The translations under genes and the position numbers were made by a program. Of a DNA stretch of 64,000 bases, positions 55,714 through 64,000 are shown in pieces (position 1 is the first letter of the stretch; each line of letters begins with the position of its first letter). This stretch comes from Jiella pelagia (GTDB lineage Bacteria > Pseudomonadota > Alphaproteobacteria > Rhizobiales > Rhizobiaceae), in contig NZ_CP114029.1 of NCBI RefSeq assembly GCF_026898155.1, forward strand, positions 937,501-1,001,500. Direction: 5' to 3'. The notes below the pieces were generated by a model. That model was given only the letters and a program-made list of their open reading frames with translations, made no database searches and was not told the origin of the DNA.

Positions 55714-57265
55714 ATGACGGACCATGTCATCGGCGTCGACATCGGCACGACCGGCACCAAGACGGGCATCTACGACCGCGAGGGCCGGCTGGTCGGCGAG
55801 GCCTTCGAGGAGTCGATCCTGCGCTATCCGCGCGCCGGCGAGGTCGAGCAGGATCCGGACGAGATCTTCTCCTCGGTGGTCAACACCGTCCGCGAGGCGA
55901 TGGCCCGCTCCGGCCTTGCGCCCGACCGCATCGCGGCCATCGCGCTGGACGGCCAGATGGCCGGCATCATGGCCGTCGACGCCGACTGGCAGCCGGTGAC
56001 CCATTACGACAGCTGGCTCGACACGCGCTGCGCCCCCTGGCTCGACGAGTTGCGCCCGCATGAGGACGACATCATCCGCACCTGCGGCATGGCGCTCGCC
56101 TTCAACCACGCGCCGAAGATCCTCTACTGGCGCGACCGGCCGGAAACCTGGGAGCGGATCAAGAGCTTCATCCAGCCGGCCGGCTACGTCGCCGGCAAGC
56201 TCGCCGGGCTGAAAGGCGAGGACGCCTTCATGGACCGGACCTACCTTGTCTTCTCCGGCTTCGGCAGCAGCGAGCATGCCGTCTGGAACGAGGAACTCCT
56301 CGCCCGCTTCGGCCTGACCACCGAGAAGCTGCCGAAGATCGTCGAGCCCTGGCATGTCGTCGGCACCGTCCAGCCGGACTGGGCCGAGGCGATGGGGCTT
56401 GCCGCCGGAACGCCGATCGCGGCGGGCTGCGGCGACCAGAGCGCCAACGTTCTCGGCGGTGGGCTGGTCGATCCCGGCGTCGTCTTCGACACCTCCGGCA
56501 CGGCCTCGGTCTTTGCCACCGTCATCGACCGTTTCGGCACCGACACCACCTATCGCTGCCTGATGACCTGCCCGCATGTCGTTCCGGGCCTCTATTTCCC
56601 GATGGCCTACGTCGCCGGCGGCGGGCTGAACCTGCGCTGGTTCCGCGACACGCTTTCGCCGCGCGAGAAGGCCGAATGGGAGGGCCTCGGCGTCAACCCT
56701 TACGACGAGGCTCGCCAAGGCGGCCGGGGCGATCGCACCCGGCTCGGAAAAGCTGATCTTCCTGCCGCACCTGTCCGGCCGCAACACGCCGAACGATCCC
56801 GACATGCGCGGCGCCTTTCTCGGCCTCACCTGGCGGCACGAGAAGCCGCATCTCGTCCGGGCGATCATGGAAAGCATCGCCTACGAATACGCCCTCTATC
56901 TGCGGGCAGTGCGCGAGATCGCGCCGGGCTACGATCCGAAATTCGCCGTCAACATCGGCGGCGGCGCTCGGTCGGATGTGCTTCGCCAGATCAAGGCCGA
57001 CACGCTCGGGCTCGAATACCGCTGCATGGACCGCGAGGAGTTCGGCACGCTGGGAGCGGCCATCGTCGCCGGCCATGCGGTGGGCCTGTTTCCCGACCTT
57101 CGCGAGACCGCCCGGCGCTTTGCCGGCAACACCCGCGTCGTCGCCGAAGCCCGACCGGAGATCACCGCGGCCTACGAGCCTTACGTCGACAGCTATATCG
57201 ACGCGCTCGAGACGCTGTCGCCGCTGTTCAAGCGGATGAGCCGCAGGCTCTCGGCTGACACCTGA
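55714..57265 (+). CDS. FGGY-family carbohydrate kinase (xylulokinase-like), apparent +1 frameshift
   Basis: A 516-residue (restored) kinase. VIGVDIGTTGTKTGIYDREG, ALDGQMAGIMAVDADWQPV, AGCGDQSANVLGGGLVDPG (catalytic Asp) and VNIGGGARSDVLRQIKADTL are FGGY motifs. The frame breaks at GAGGCTC (56707-56713); dropping one base gives NPYDELAKAAGAIAPGSEKL, a region conserved in the family. GGGAGGA precedes the ATG. It is first in a run of five to six sugar genes on this strand. Confidence 0.88.
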
Positions 57266-57270
57266 GCTAT

Positions 57271-57361
57271 CACGGATGTGAATTCACTTCACATCCGTGG
57301 AAACAGGCTTGCGCCATCATCCGTGACTGAGTATCACATCCGTGACGATCGATCACATCTG
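57271..57361. promoter_or_regulatory. Array of TCACATCCGTGA operator repeats
   Basis: CACGGATGTGAA (57271) and TTCACATCCGTG (57288) form an inverted repeat with a 5-base spacer. Further direct copies follow: ATCATCCGTGA (57316, two bases shorter), ATCACATCCGTGA (57333) and a degenerate ATCACATCTG (57352). Five sites in 91 bases just before the dehydrogenase gene point to cooperative binding by a regulator, most likely the SorC-type protein encoded downstream. Confidence 0.75.
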
Positions 57362-57376
57362 CAAGGGAGGCAAACC

Positions 57377-58396
57377 GTGCGCGCCATCGTTCTCCACGCC
57401 CCGAAGGACATCCGCCTCGAAGAACGGGACAAGCCGGTCGCCGGCAAGGGCGAGGTCGTCGTCCGCGTCGCCTCGGTCGGCGTCTGCGGCTCGGACCTGC
57501 CGCGCATGCTGGTGAAGGGCGCCTGGAAGATGCCGCTGATCACCGGCCATGAATTCGCCGGCCGCATCACCGAGATCGGCGAAGGCGTCGAGGGCTGGGA
57601 GACGGACGAGTTGGTCGCGGTGGCGCCGCTTTTGCCCTGCTACGAATGCGACCAGTGCAAGACCGGCAACTTCTCGCGCTGCAAGGACTACGACTATTTC
57701 GGCAGCCGCCGCGACGGCGCCTATGCCGAATATGTCGCGATCCCCGTCGGCAACCTCCTGAAGGCTCCGCAGCACGTCGATCCGCGCGCCATCGCCATGA
57801 CCGATCCGGCCTCGATCGCGCTGCATGCCATCTGGAAGGCTGGCGGCTTGACTGTCGGCAAGATCGGCGGCGTGATGGGCTGCGGCCCGATCGGCCTCTT
57901 CGCCATCCAGTGGATGCGTATCATGGGCGCGTCGCAGGTCGTCGCGGTCGACGTTTCGGAGGAGAAGCTGGCGCTTGCCAGGGAAGCCGGCGCGACGACG
58001 ACCGTCCTGTCGAAGGACCTTGCCGCCAACACGCTCAAGGCCGACGTGGTCATCGAGGCGGTCGGCCTCGACGCGACGATCAACGCCGCCGTGATGCTCG
58101 GCGCCCCCGGGGCCCATGTCGCCTTCATCGGCATTCCCGTGCCCGACGTGAAGCTCGACAACAAGACCTTCCAGTATTTCCTGCGCCAGGAGATCTCGCT
58201 GCACGGCTCGTGGAACAGCTTCGGCGCCCCCTTCCCCGGCCCGCAATGGACGACGACGCTGGAGAAATTCGGCACGGGCGAACTGAAATGGGAGTTCATG
58301 ATCTCCCACGATCTCGACCTGTCGGAGCTGCCGGAGATCTTCCGCCGCTTCGACGCGCGGGCTATCCACTTCTCGAAGGTCCTGTTCCGGCCTTGA
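57377..58396 (+). CDS. Zinc-dependent alcohol dehydrogenase (sorbitol/galactitol-1-phosphate dehydrogenase-like)
   Basis: A 339-residue MDR dehydrogenase. SVGVCGSDLPRM (Cys), TGHEFAGRITEIG (His, Glu) hold the catalytic zinc, and LPCYECDQCKTGNFSRCKD the structural zinc with four Cys. GGVMGCGPIGLFAIQWMR binds NAD. The ending KTFQYFLRQEISLHGSWNS resembles galactitol-1-phosphate 5-dehydrogenase. It starts at a GTG with AAGGGAGG in front and lies directly behind the operator array. Confidence 0.88.
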   Translation: MRAIVLHAPKDIRLEERDKPVAGKGEVVVRVASVGVCGSDLPRMLVKGAWKMPLITGHEFAGRITEIGEGVEGWETDELVAVAPLLPCYECDQCKTGNFSRCKDYDYFGSRRDGAYAEYVAIPVGNLLKAPQHVDPRAIAMTDPASIALHAIWKAGGLTVGKIGGVMGCGPIGLFAIQWMRIMGASQVVAVDVSEEKLALAREAGATTTVLSKDLAANTLKADVVIEAVGLDATINAAVMLGAPGAHVAFIGIPVPDVKLDNKTFQYFLRQEISLHGSWNSFGAPFPGPQWTTTLEKFGTGELKWEFMISHDLDLSELPEIFRRFDARAIHFSKVLFRP

Positions 58397-58427
58397 GCCG
58401 GACGGACGTTCGGGAGAGGAGACCCGG

Positions 58428-59951
58428 ATGACCACCGTCCTGACACTCGACCTCGGCACCAATGGTGCGCGCGCCGGCGTCTTCGACGTCGAGAAGAAGC
58501 GCATCGTCGCCAAGGGTGAAGCGGCCTATCCGACGCGCCACCTGCCGCCGAACCGGGCCGAGCAGGATCCGGAGGACTGGTGGCGGGCGCTCGGCGTCGT
58601 GGTGCCGCAGGTGCTTGCCGAAGCCGGCAACCCGGAAATCGCGGCGATCACGACGGCGACCTTCTCCTCCACCGTCGTCGTCTGCGACCGCCAGGGTGTG
58701 CCTGTCGGCCCGGCGATCCTCTGGATGGACGCGCGGGCCTCCGCCGAGGCTGAGGCCTCGCACGGCGTCAAACATCCCGTCCTCGCCTATGCCGGCGGGT
58801 CGAATGCGGTCGAATGGCTGGTGCCGAAGGCGATGTGGCTCGCCCGCCATCAGCCCGAGGTCTGGAACCGCACTGAAGTCATCTGCGAGGCGCTCGACTT
58901 CGTCAATTTTCGCCTGACCGGCGAATGGGCGGGCTCCCTGATGAACGCCACCTGCAAGTGGAACTACGACAGCCGGTCCCGCGCCTTCTGCCACGATCTC
59001 TATGAGGCCTTCGGGGTTCCCGAACTCGCGGAAAAGCTGCCCCAGCGCATCGTCGACATCGGCGGCGTCATCGCGCCTCTCGATCCCGCGGTCGCGGCGC
59101 AATGGGGCCTGCGCGGCGAGCCCATCGTCGTTCAGGGCGGCATCGACGCCCATATGGGCACCTTCGGCGCCGACTGCGTCGAGCCCGGCACCATGTTGTT
59201 CATCGGCGGCACCTCCAACGTCCATCTGACCCAGGTTCCGGACGACGGCATGCCCGTCGAGGGTGTCTGGGGTCCCTACCCCCATGCCCTGACGCCGGGC
59301 CTCAGGATGATCGAGGGCGGGCAGGTCTCGGCCGGCTCGATCCTGAAGTGGCTGTCGCAGGACATCTTCGGGGTCGAGGACGGGGCGCTATCCGATCTGT
59401 TGCAGGCGGCCGAAGCGATCGAGCCGGAGATGACCGGCCTCCTCGCCCTCGACTTCTGGATGGGCAACCGCACGCCCTACCGCGATGCCCGGCTGCGCGG
59501 CGCGTTCCTCGGCCTGTCGCTGTCGCATGGGCGCGCCCACATCTACCGCGCCGCCATCACAGCCGTGGCGCTGGGCGCCGCCAATGTCGTCTTCGACCTG
59601 GAGCGCCAGGGCGTTGCCGTCGACCGCATCGTCATGGCCGGCGGCATCATGCGCAACCCCGTCTGGCTGCAGGCGACGATCGACGCCATCGGCAAGCCGG
59701 TCGGCATCGCCGAGGACGACAATCTCTCGCTCTATGGCAATGCCGTGGCGGCGGCGGTCGGTCTCGGCCTGTGGCCGGATCTCACCACGGCTGCTAGCGC
59801 CTTGCGCGCTCCGGTCCGCCACGCCGAGCCCGATCCCGCCCGCCACGCCCAATACCGGCGCCTCCTCGCTCAGTACCGCGAGGCGGTCGACACGCTGACG
59901 CCCATCCTGCATGCCCTGTCCGACGGACCGTCGAAGGAGCCCGCGGCATGA
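58428..59951 (+). CDS. FGGY-family carbohydrate kinase
   Basis: A 507-residue kinase of another FGGY branch: TLDLGTNGARAGVFDVEKKR, TATFSSTVVVCDRQGVPVGP, VQGGIDAHMGTFGADCVEPG (catalytic Asp) and IVMAGGIMRNPVWLQATIDA. It shares little with the kinase at 55.7 kb, so the locus has two different sugar kinases. GAGAGGAG precedes the ATG; its stop overlaps the start of the regulator by ATGA. Substrate unknown. Confidence 0.87.
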   Translation: MTTVLTLDLGTNGARAGVFDVEKKRIVAKGEAAYPTRHLPPNRAEQDPEDWWRALGVVVPQVLAEAGNPEIAAITTATFSSTVVVCDRQGVPVGPAILWMDARASAEAEASHGVKHPVLAYAGGSNAVEWLVPKAMWLARHQPEVWNRTEVICEALDFVNFRLTGEWAGSLMNATCKWNYDSRSRAFCHDLYEAFGVPELAEKLPQRIVDIGGVIAPLDPAVAAQWGLRGEPIVVQGGIDAHMGTFGADCVEPGTMLFIGGTSNVHLTQVPDDGMPVEGVWGPYPHALTPGLRMIEGGQVSAGSILKWLSQDIFGVEDGALSDLLQAAEAIEPEMTGLLALDFWMGNRTPYRDARLRGAFLGLSLSHGRAHIYRAAITAVALGAANVVFDLERQGVAVDRIVMAGGIMRNPVWLQATIDAIGKPVGIAEDDNLSLYGNAVAAAVGLGLWPDLTTAASALRAPVRHAEPDPARHAQYRRLLAQYREAVDTLTPILHALSDGPSKEPAA

Positions 59952-60931
59952 AGGAGGAGATCGACAAGAGCGCCAACCGCCTGCCGGCCGACGAGAGCCG
60001 CGAGCACCTGATGGTGCAGATCGCGCGCATGACCTATCAGCAGGACAAGACGCTGACGGAGATCGCCGCCGAGACGGGGCTCAACCGCTGGCAGGTGAGC
60101 CGCCTCCTGCAGGAGGCGCGCGACCTCGGCGTCGTCCGCATCGAGATCGTCCCCCGCACGCTGCGCCATCCCGATCTCGAGACCCGTCTCGCCGAGACCT
60201 TCGGCCTGCGCGACGCCCTCGTCGTGCCGGGTCCGATCGACCAGGGCATCGACGGCGTCGCTCAGGCAGCCGGCCAGTATCTGGCGCAGATCAAGCCGCG
60301 CCCGCAGGTGATCGGCGTCTCGTGGGGGCGGACGATGGGCGCCGTCGCCCACTGGCTGCCGCCGGACTGGGCCGATGGCGTCGCCGTCGTCCAGATCAAC
60401 GGCACCGTCGCCCCGGTCCCCGGCATCGCCCATCACAACGACGTCGCCGAGACTTTCGCCCGCAAGGGCAAGGGGCGGATGATTCCGCTGCCCGTCCCGG
60501 CCATCGTCGGCGAGAGGCTGACCCGCGAGGTGCTGGAGAAGGACCGGATCGTCGCCGACGTCCTGAGGATCGCCCGCTCGGCGCAGGTTCTCGCCTTTTC
60601 CCTCGGCGTCGCCGGCGAGCACTCGGTGCTGATGCGCTCCGGCAACATCCAGAAGTCGGAGATGGCGGGGCTGCTGCGCGCCGGAGCCGTCGGCGACGTC
60701 CTCGGCCACTTCATCAACCGGCGCGGCGAAATCGTCGATCCGGAACTCGACGCCCGCACCATCGGCCTGTCGGTCGCAGATCTCCGCCAGCGCGACCGGG
60801 TAATCGGCATCGCCGCCGGCCAGGACAAGCACGAAGTGACGCTCGGCGCCCTCAAGGCCGGCCTCGTCAACATCCTCGTCACCGACGAGGCCACCGCAAC
60901 CTATGCACTGGAGCACGCCCATGACCGTTGA
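59948..60931 (+). CDS. SorC/DeoR-type sugar-binding transcriptional regulator
   Basis: A 327-residue regulator: N-terminal HTH (MTYQQDKTLTEIAAETGLNR, then WQVSRLLQEARDLGVVRIEI) and the SorC sugar-binding domain (LVVPGPIDQGIDGVAQAAGQ; VIGVSWGRTMGAVAHWL; VGDVLGHFINRRGEIVD). SorC proteins bind phosphorylated sugars and control kinase/dehydrogenase genes. The TCACATCCGTGA array at 57.3 kb is its probable binding region. Overlaps both neighbours. Confidence 0.87.
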   Translation: MKEEIDKSANRLPADESREHLMVQIARMTYQQDKTLTEIAAETGLNRWQVSRLLQEARDLGVVRIEIVPRTLRHPDLETRLAETFGLRDALVVPGPIDQGIDGVAQAAGQYLAQIKPRPQVIGVSWGRTMGAVAHWLPPDWADGVAVVQINGTVAPVPGIAHHNDVAETFARKGKGRMIPLPVPAIVGERLTREVLEKDRIVADVLRIARSAQVLAFSLGVAGEHSVLMRSGNIQKSEMAGLLRAGAVGDVLGHFINRRGEIVDPELDARTIGLSVADLRQRDRVIGIAAGQDKHEVTLGALKAGLVNILVTDEATATYALEHAHDR

Positions 60932-61925
60932 ATCCCTCCGCGCGGTGACGGTACCGGAAGCGCATGCCGGCTCGAACCACGCCCGCAATCCAGGCATGAA
61001 GCTCTCGCCGGAGATGTTCGAGGGCCATGGCGTGAACCGCAGCGCCGCCGAGCGGCGCGCCGCCTCGCTCGGCGCCCGGCGCTCGGTGAAGAAGCAGTGG
61101 CAGGCGGCCTGGCTCATCAATGCCATCCGCTGCATCGACCTGACGACGCTTGCCGGCGACGACACCGCCGAGCGTGTCCGCCGGCTCTGCGCCAAGGCCC
61201 GCCGGCCGCTCGCCGCCCACATCATGGACGGCCTCGGCATTTCGGGCATGACGCTGACCACCGGCGCCGTCTGCGTCTATCCGACGATGGTTCCCCATGC
61301 CGTCAAGGCGCTGCGCGGCACCGACATTCCCGTCGCCTCCGTCGCCACCGGCTTTCCCGCCGGCCTGATGCCGCTGAAGCTGCGGCTCGAGGAGATTCGC
61401 TACGCCGTCGGCGAAGGCGCCGCCGAGATCGACATCGTCATCACCCGCGAGCACGTTCTCAAGGGCAACTGGTCGGCGCTCTACGACGAGGTCGCGGCGA
61501 TGCGCGAGGCGAGCGGCGAATCGCATCTGAAGGCGATCCTCGCCACCGGCGACCTGCAGACCCTGCGCAACGTCTATTCGGCCTCCATGGTCGCGATGCA
61601 GGCAGGCGCCGACTTCATCAAGACCTCGACGGGCAAGGAAGGCGTCAACGCGACGATCCCGGTCAGCCTCGTCATGGTCCGGGCGCTGCGCGACTATCTC
61701 GACGCCACCGGCCACCGCGTCGGCTTCAAGCCCGCCGGCGGCATGCGCTCGGCCAAGGACGCGTTGAACTGGCAGTTCCTGATGAAGGAGGAGCTCGGCC
61801 GCGACTGGCTGGAGCCGACCCTCTTCAGGCTCGGCGCCTCCTCGATGCTCGGCGACATCGAACGACAGCTGGAACACAACGTCACCGGCCGCTACGCCGC
61901 CTCGTCGCGGCACGCGCTGGCCTGA
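60921..61925 (+). CDS. deoC: Deoxyribose-phosphate aldolase
   Basis: A 334-residue class I aldolase, longer than the E. coli enzyme because of a ~70-residue N-terminal part. EGAAEIDIVITREHVLKGNW, HLKAILATGDLQTL (Lys) and ADFIKTSTGKEGVNATIPVS (Schiff-base Lys) with GFKPAGGMRSAKDAL (second Lys) are diagnostic. It splits 2-deoxyribose-5-phosphate, or an analogue, into acetaldehyde and glyceraldehyde-3-phosphate. It overlaps the regulator by 11 bases and is followed by an aldehyde dehydrogenase gene that could remove the aldehyde. An intact GAGCTC is at 61791. Confidence 0.9.
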   Translation: MTVESLRAVTVPEAHAGSNHARNPGMKLSPEMFEGHGVNRSAAERRAASLGARRSVKKQWQAAWLINAIRCIDLTTLAGDDTAERVRRLCAKARRPLAAHIMDGLGISGMTLTTGAVCVYPTMVPHAVKALRGTDIPVASVATGFPAGLMPLKLRLEEIRYAVGEGAAEIDIVITREHVLKGNWSALYDEVAAMREASGESHLKAILATGDLQTLRNVYSASMVAMQAGADFIKTSTGKEGVNATIPVSLVMVRALRDYLDATGHRVGFKPAGGMRSAKDALNWQFLMKEELGRDWLEPTLFRLGASSMLGDIERQLEHNVTGRYAASSRHALA

Positions 61926-61937
61926 GGGAAGACGGAC

Positions 61938-64000
61938 ATGGACACGATCACGGACATCATGCAGACGATGAGCTACGGTCCCGCCCCGGAAGACAAGAGC
62001 GTCGTCCGCGACTGGCTAGCGAAGCACGAGGCCGGCTTCGGCCACTTCATCGACGGCGCCTTCACCAAGCCCGGCGAGACCTTCGACGTCATGAACCCGG
62101 CGACTGAGGAGGTGATCGCCAAGGTCACGCAAGGCACGTCGGCCGACGTCGATGCGGCGGTCAAGGCCGCACGCGCCGCGCAGAAGGACTGGGCGGCGCT
62201 TCCCGGCCACGAGCGGGCGAAATATCTCTACGCCCTTGCCCGCCACATCCAGCAGCATGCCCGCTTCCTGGCAGTGCTGGAGACGATCGACAACGGCAAG
62301 CCGATCCGCGAGAGCCGCGACATCGACGTGCCGTTGGTGGTCCGCCATTTTTATCATCACGCAGGCTGGGCCGAGATCCTCGCCGACGAGTTTCCCGGCG
62401 CGCGGCCGCACGGCGTCTGCGGCCAGGTCATCCCCTGGAACTTCCCGCTCCTGATGCTGGCCTGGAAGGTCGCGCCGGCACTCGCCGCCGGCAACACGGT
62501 GGTGCTGAAGCCGGCCGAATACACGCCCCTCACCGCCCTTGCGCTTGCCGAGATCGTGCGTGAGATCGGCCTGCCGAAAGGCGTCTTCAACATCGTCACC
62601 GGCGACGGCGAGACCGGTGCTGCGATCACCGGCCATTCCGGCATCGACAAGGTCGCCTTCACCGGCTCGACCGAGGTCGGCCGCCTCATCCGCCGCCAGA
62701 CGGCCGGCACCGGCAAGGGGCTGACGCTGGAACTCGGCGGCAAGTCGCCCTTCATCGTCTTTGCCGACGCCGATCTCGACGCGGCGGTGGAAGGCGTCGT
62801 CGATTCGATCTGGTTTAACCAGGGGCAGGTCTGCTGCGCCGGCTCGCGCATCCTCGTCGCCGAAGCCGTGGCCAAGCGCTTCGAGCAATTGCTGCGCCGC
62901 CGGATGGAGACCCTCGTCATCGGCGACCCGCTGGAGAAGTCGACCGACGTCGGCGCCATCGTCCATCCCGTGCAGCTCGAACGGATCCGATCCCTCGTCG
63001 AGCAGGGCCGGGCGGAAGGCGTGACCATCCATCAGGGCGAGGCGCCGGCCGGCTGCTTCTATCCGCCGACGCTGGCAACCGAGGTCGAACCCGCCTCGAT
63101 CCTCTCCTCGGAGGAGATCTTCGGCCCGGTGGTGACACTGACCCCCTTCCGCACGCCGGAGGACGGGGTGGCACTCGCCAACAACACCCGCTACGGCCTT
63201 GCCGCCTCCATCTGGTCGGAGAACGTCAATCTCGCCATCGACGTCGCCGCCAAGGTCAAGGCCGGCGTCGTCTGGATCAACTGCGCCAATCTGTTCGATG
63301 CCGGCGCCGGCTTCGGCGGCTACCGCGAGAGCGGTTTCGGCCGCGAGGGCGGGCGCGAGGGCATGGGCGCCTATCTCGCCCAGCCCGCGCCGAAGGCGAA
63401 GCGGCCGGAGGAAACGCCCGGTACGCTGTCGGCGACGCCCGTCGCCGAAATGGCGGCAAGCGCCATCGACCGCACCGCCAAGCTCTATGTCGGCGGCAAG
63501 CAGGCGCGGCCCGACAGCGGCTATTCCTATGGCGTTTCCGGCGCCAAGGGAGCGGTCGGTCTTGCCGGCCTCGGCAACCGCAAGGACGTCCGCAATGCCG
63601 TCGAGGCCGCCCACAAGGCGGCCGGCTGGGGCGCCCAGACCGGCCACAACCGGGCGCAGGTGCTGTATTATCTCGCCGAGAACCTTTCCGCCCGCGCCGC
63701 CGAGTTCGAGGACCGGCTGAAGAGCTTCGGCCAGGGCGGCGATGCGGCGAAGGCCGAGGTGGCGACGGCGATCCGCCGGATCTTCTGGTATGCCGCCCAG
63801 GCCGACAAGTTCGACGGTGCCGTGCACCAGACCAAGAGCGCCCATGTGACCCTGGCGATGCACGAGCCGCTCGGCGTCGTGGGCGTCGCCTGTCCGACGG
63901 CCCTGCCGCTGCTCGGCTTCGTCTCGCTGGTCCTGCCGGCCATCGCCATGGGCAACCGCGTCGTCGCCGTGCCCTCGCAGACCCATCCGCTCGCCGCGAC
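61938..64000 (+). CDS. Long (two-domain) aldehyde dehydrogenase, 3' end outside window
   Basis: At least 687 residues. The first ~480 form a full aldehyde dehydrogenase: GVCGQVIPWNFPLLMLAWKV, FTGSTEVGRLIRRQTAG, LELGGKSPFIVFADADLD (Glu) and WFNQGQVCCAGSRILVAE (Cys). A linker rich in Ala/Pro/Lys follows, and a second aldehyde-dehydrogenase-like half begins (TAKLYVGGKQARPDSGYSYG; LGVVGVACPTALPLLGFVSL) and runs off the end. This ~790-residue double form is commonly linked with deoC and would oxidise the acetaldehyde released by the aldolase. GAGGGAAG precedes the ATG. Confidence 0.9.
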   Translation, partial: MDTITDIMQTMSYGPAPEDKSVVRDWLAKHEAGFGHFIDGAFTKPGETFDVMNPATEEVIAKVTQGTSADVDAAVKAARAAQKDWAALPGHERAKYLYALARHIQQHARFLAVLETIDNGKPIRESRDIDVPLVVRHFYHHAGWAEILADEFPGARPHGVCGQVIPWNFPLLMLAWKVAPALAAGNTVVLKPAEYTPLTALALAEIVREIGLPKGVFNIVTGDGETGAAITGHSGIDKVAFTGSTEVGRLIRRQTAGTGKGLTLELGGKSPFIVFADADLDAAVEGVVDSIWFNQGQVCCAGSRILVAEAVAKRFEQLLRRRMETLVIGDPLEKSTDVGAIVHPVQLERIRSLVEQGRAEGVTIHQGEAPAGCFYPPTLATEVEPASILSSEEIFGPVVTLTPFRTPEDGVALANNTRYGLAASIWSENVNLAIDVAAKVKAGVVWINCANLFDAGAGFGGYRESGFGREGGREGMGAYLAQPAPKAKRPEETPGTLSATPVAEMAASAIDRTAKLYVGGKQARPDSGYSYGVSGAKGAVGLAGLGNRKDVRNAVEAAHKAAGWGAQTGHNRAQVLYYLAENLSARAAEFEDRLKSFGQGGDAAKAEVATAIRRIFWYAAQADKFDGAVHQTKSAHVTLAMHEPLGVVGVACPTALPLLGFVSLVLPAIAMGNRVVAVPSQTHPLAA

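Noticed and set aside
4809-56713. Programmed ribosomal frameshifting at the twelve GAGNCTC sites
   Set aside because: GAGNCTC is not a slippery heptamer, the sites lie at unrelated positions in unrelated proteins, and one shared 6-mer explains all of them better.
57271-57361. Short CRISPR-like array
   Set aside because: Repeats are 12 bases, partly inverted and irregularly spaced, with no spacers of uniform length and no cas genes; they fit operators.

Overview
The window is high-GC DNA (about two thirds G+C) from an alphaproteobacterium, most likely in the Rhizobiales/Hyphomicrobiales. The reasons are an ehuABCD-eutABC-doeAB ectoine cluster in the gene order known from Sinorhizobium, a rhizobial palindromic repeat beginning GAGCATGATCCCGAAAAGTG, an IS5-family IS427-type element, and many TRAP and ABC sugar importers. 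The genus cannot be fixed from the sequence. I saw no rRNA, tRNA or CRISPR array.

Layout. 1-6.8 kb holds the end of pgm and the debranching enzyme gene glgX; these glycogen genes are separated by a small OmpA-tail protein, an S10 peptidase, a ParDE-type toxin-antitoxin pair and an MFS transporter. 7-10.4 kb holds housekeeping-type genes (AEC transporter, gluQ, a DNA glycosylase, an HNH endonuclease). 10.6-24.3 kb is a complete ectoine/hydroxyectoine uptake and degradation system: doeC-doeD on the plus strand; enuR, ehuABCD, eutABC, doeA and doeB on the minus strand; and an AsnC/Lrp gene (doeX) divergent from enuR. 24.5-25.2 kb is a secreted repeat protein. 25.3-33.6 kb carries a regulator, a TRAP importer, pyrK, pyrD, an M20 amidohydrolase, pyrE and a small unknown gene; I read most of this as a possible uptake and breakdown route for orotate/dihydroorotate/N-carbamoylaspartate. 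33.6-47.3 kb holds two divergent sugar operons that share a control region with two HexR-like palindromes: cupin-type pgi, eda, a shikimate-dehydrogenase-like gene, a 2-hydroxyacid dehydrogenase, an UlaG-like hydrolase and rpiR on one side; an ABC sugar importer, an FGGY kinase, two SDRs and a GldA-like dehydrogenase on the other. 47.4-64 kb holds a second ABC sugar importer with its own RpiR regulator, MDR dehydrogenases, two FGGY kinases, a SorC-type regulator, deoC and a long aldehyde dehydrogenase. An IS5-family element and a palindromic repeat lie in the middle of this last group.

The most striking feature is one signature behind nearly every broken reading frame. Twelve single-base frame breaks in eleven genes (glgX, doeA, eutC, ehuB, ehuA, enuR, dctP twice, the shikimate-dehydrogenase-like gene, an SDR, a sugar ABC ATPase, an FGGY kinase) all fall in the 7-mer GAGNCTC. 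Each is repaired exactly by deleting the central base, which restores GAGCTC (SacI site). At least four GAGCTC sites are intact. The only other frame break is inside the IS transposase, where such breaks are normal. Either base calling fails at a modified GAGCTC motif, or a site-specific +1 process acts on this DNA. Coordinates for these genes below span the restored frames.
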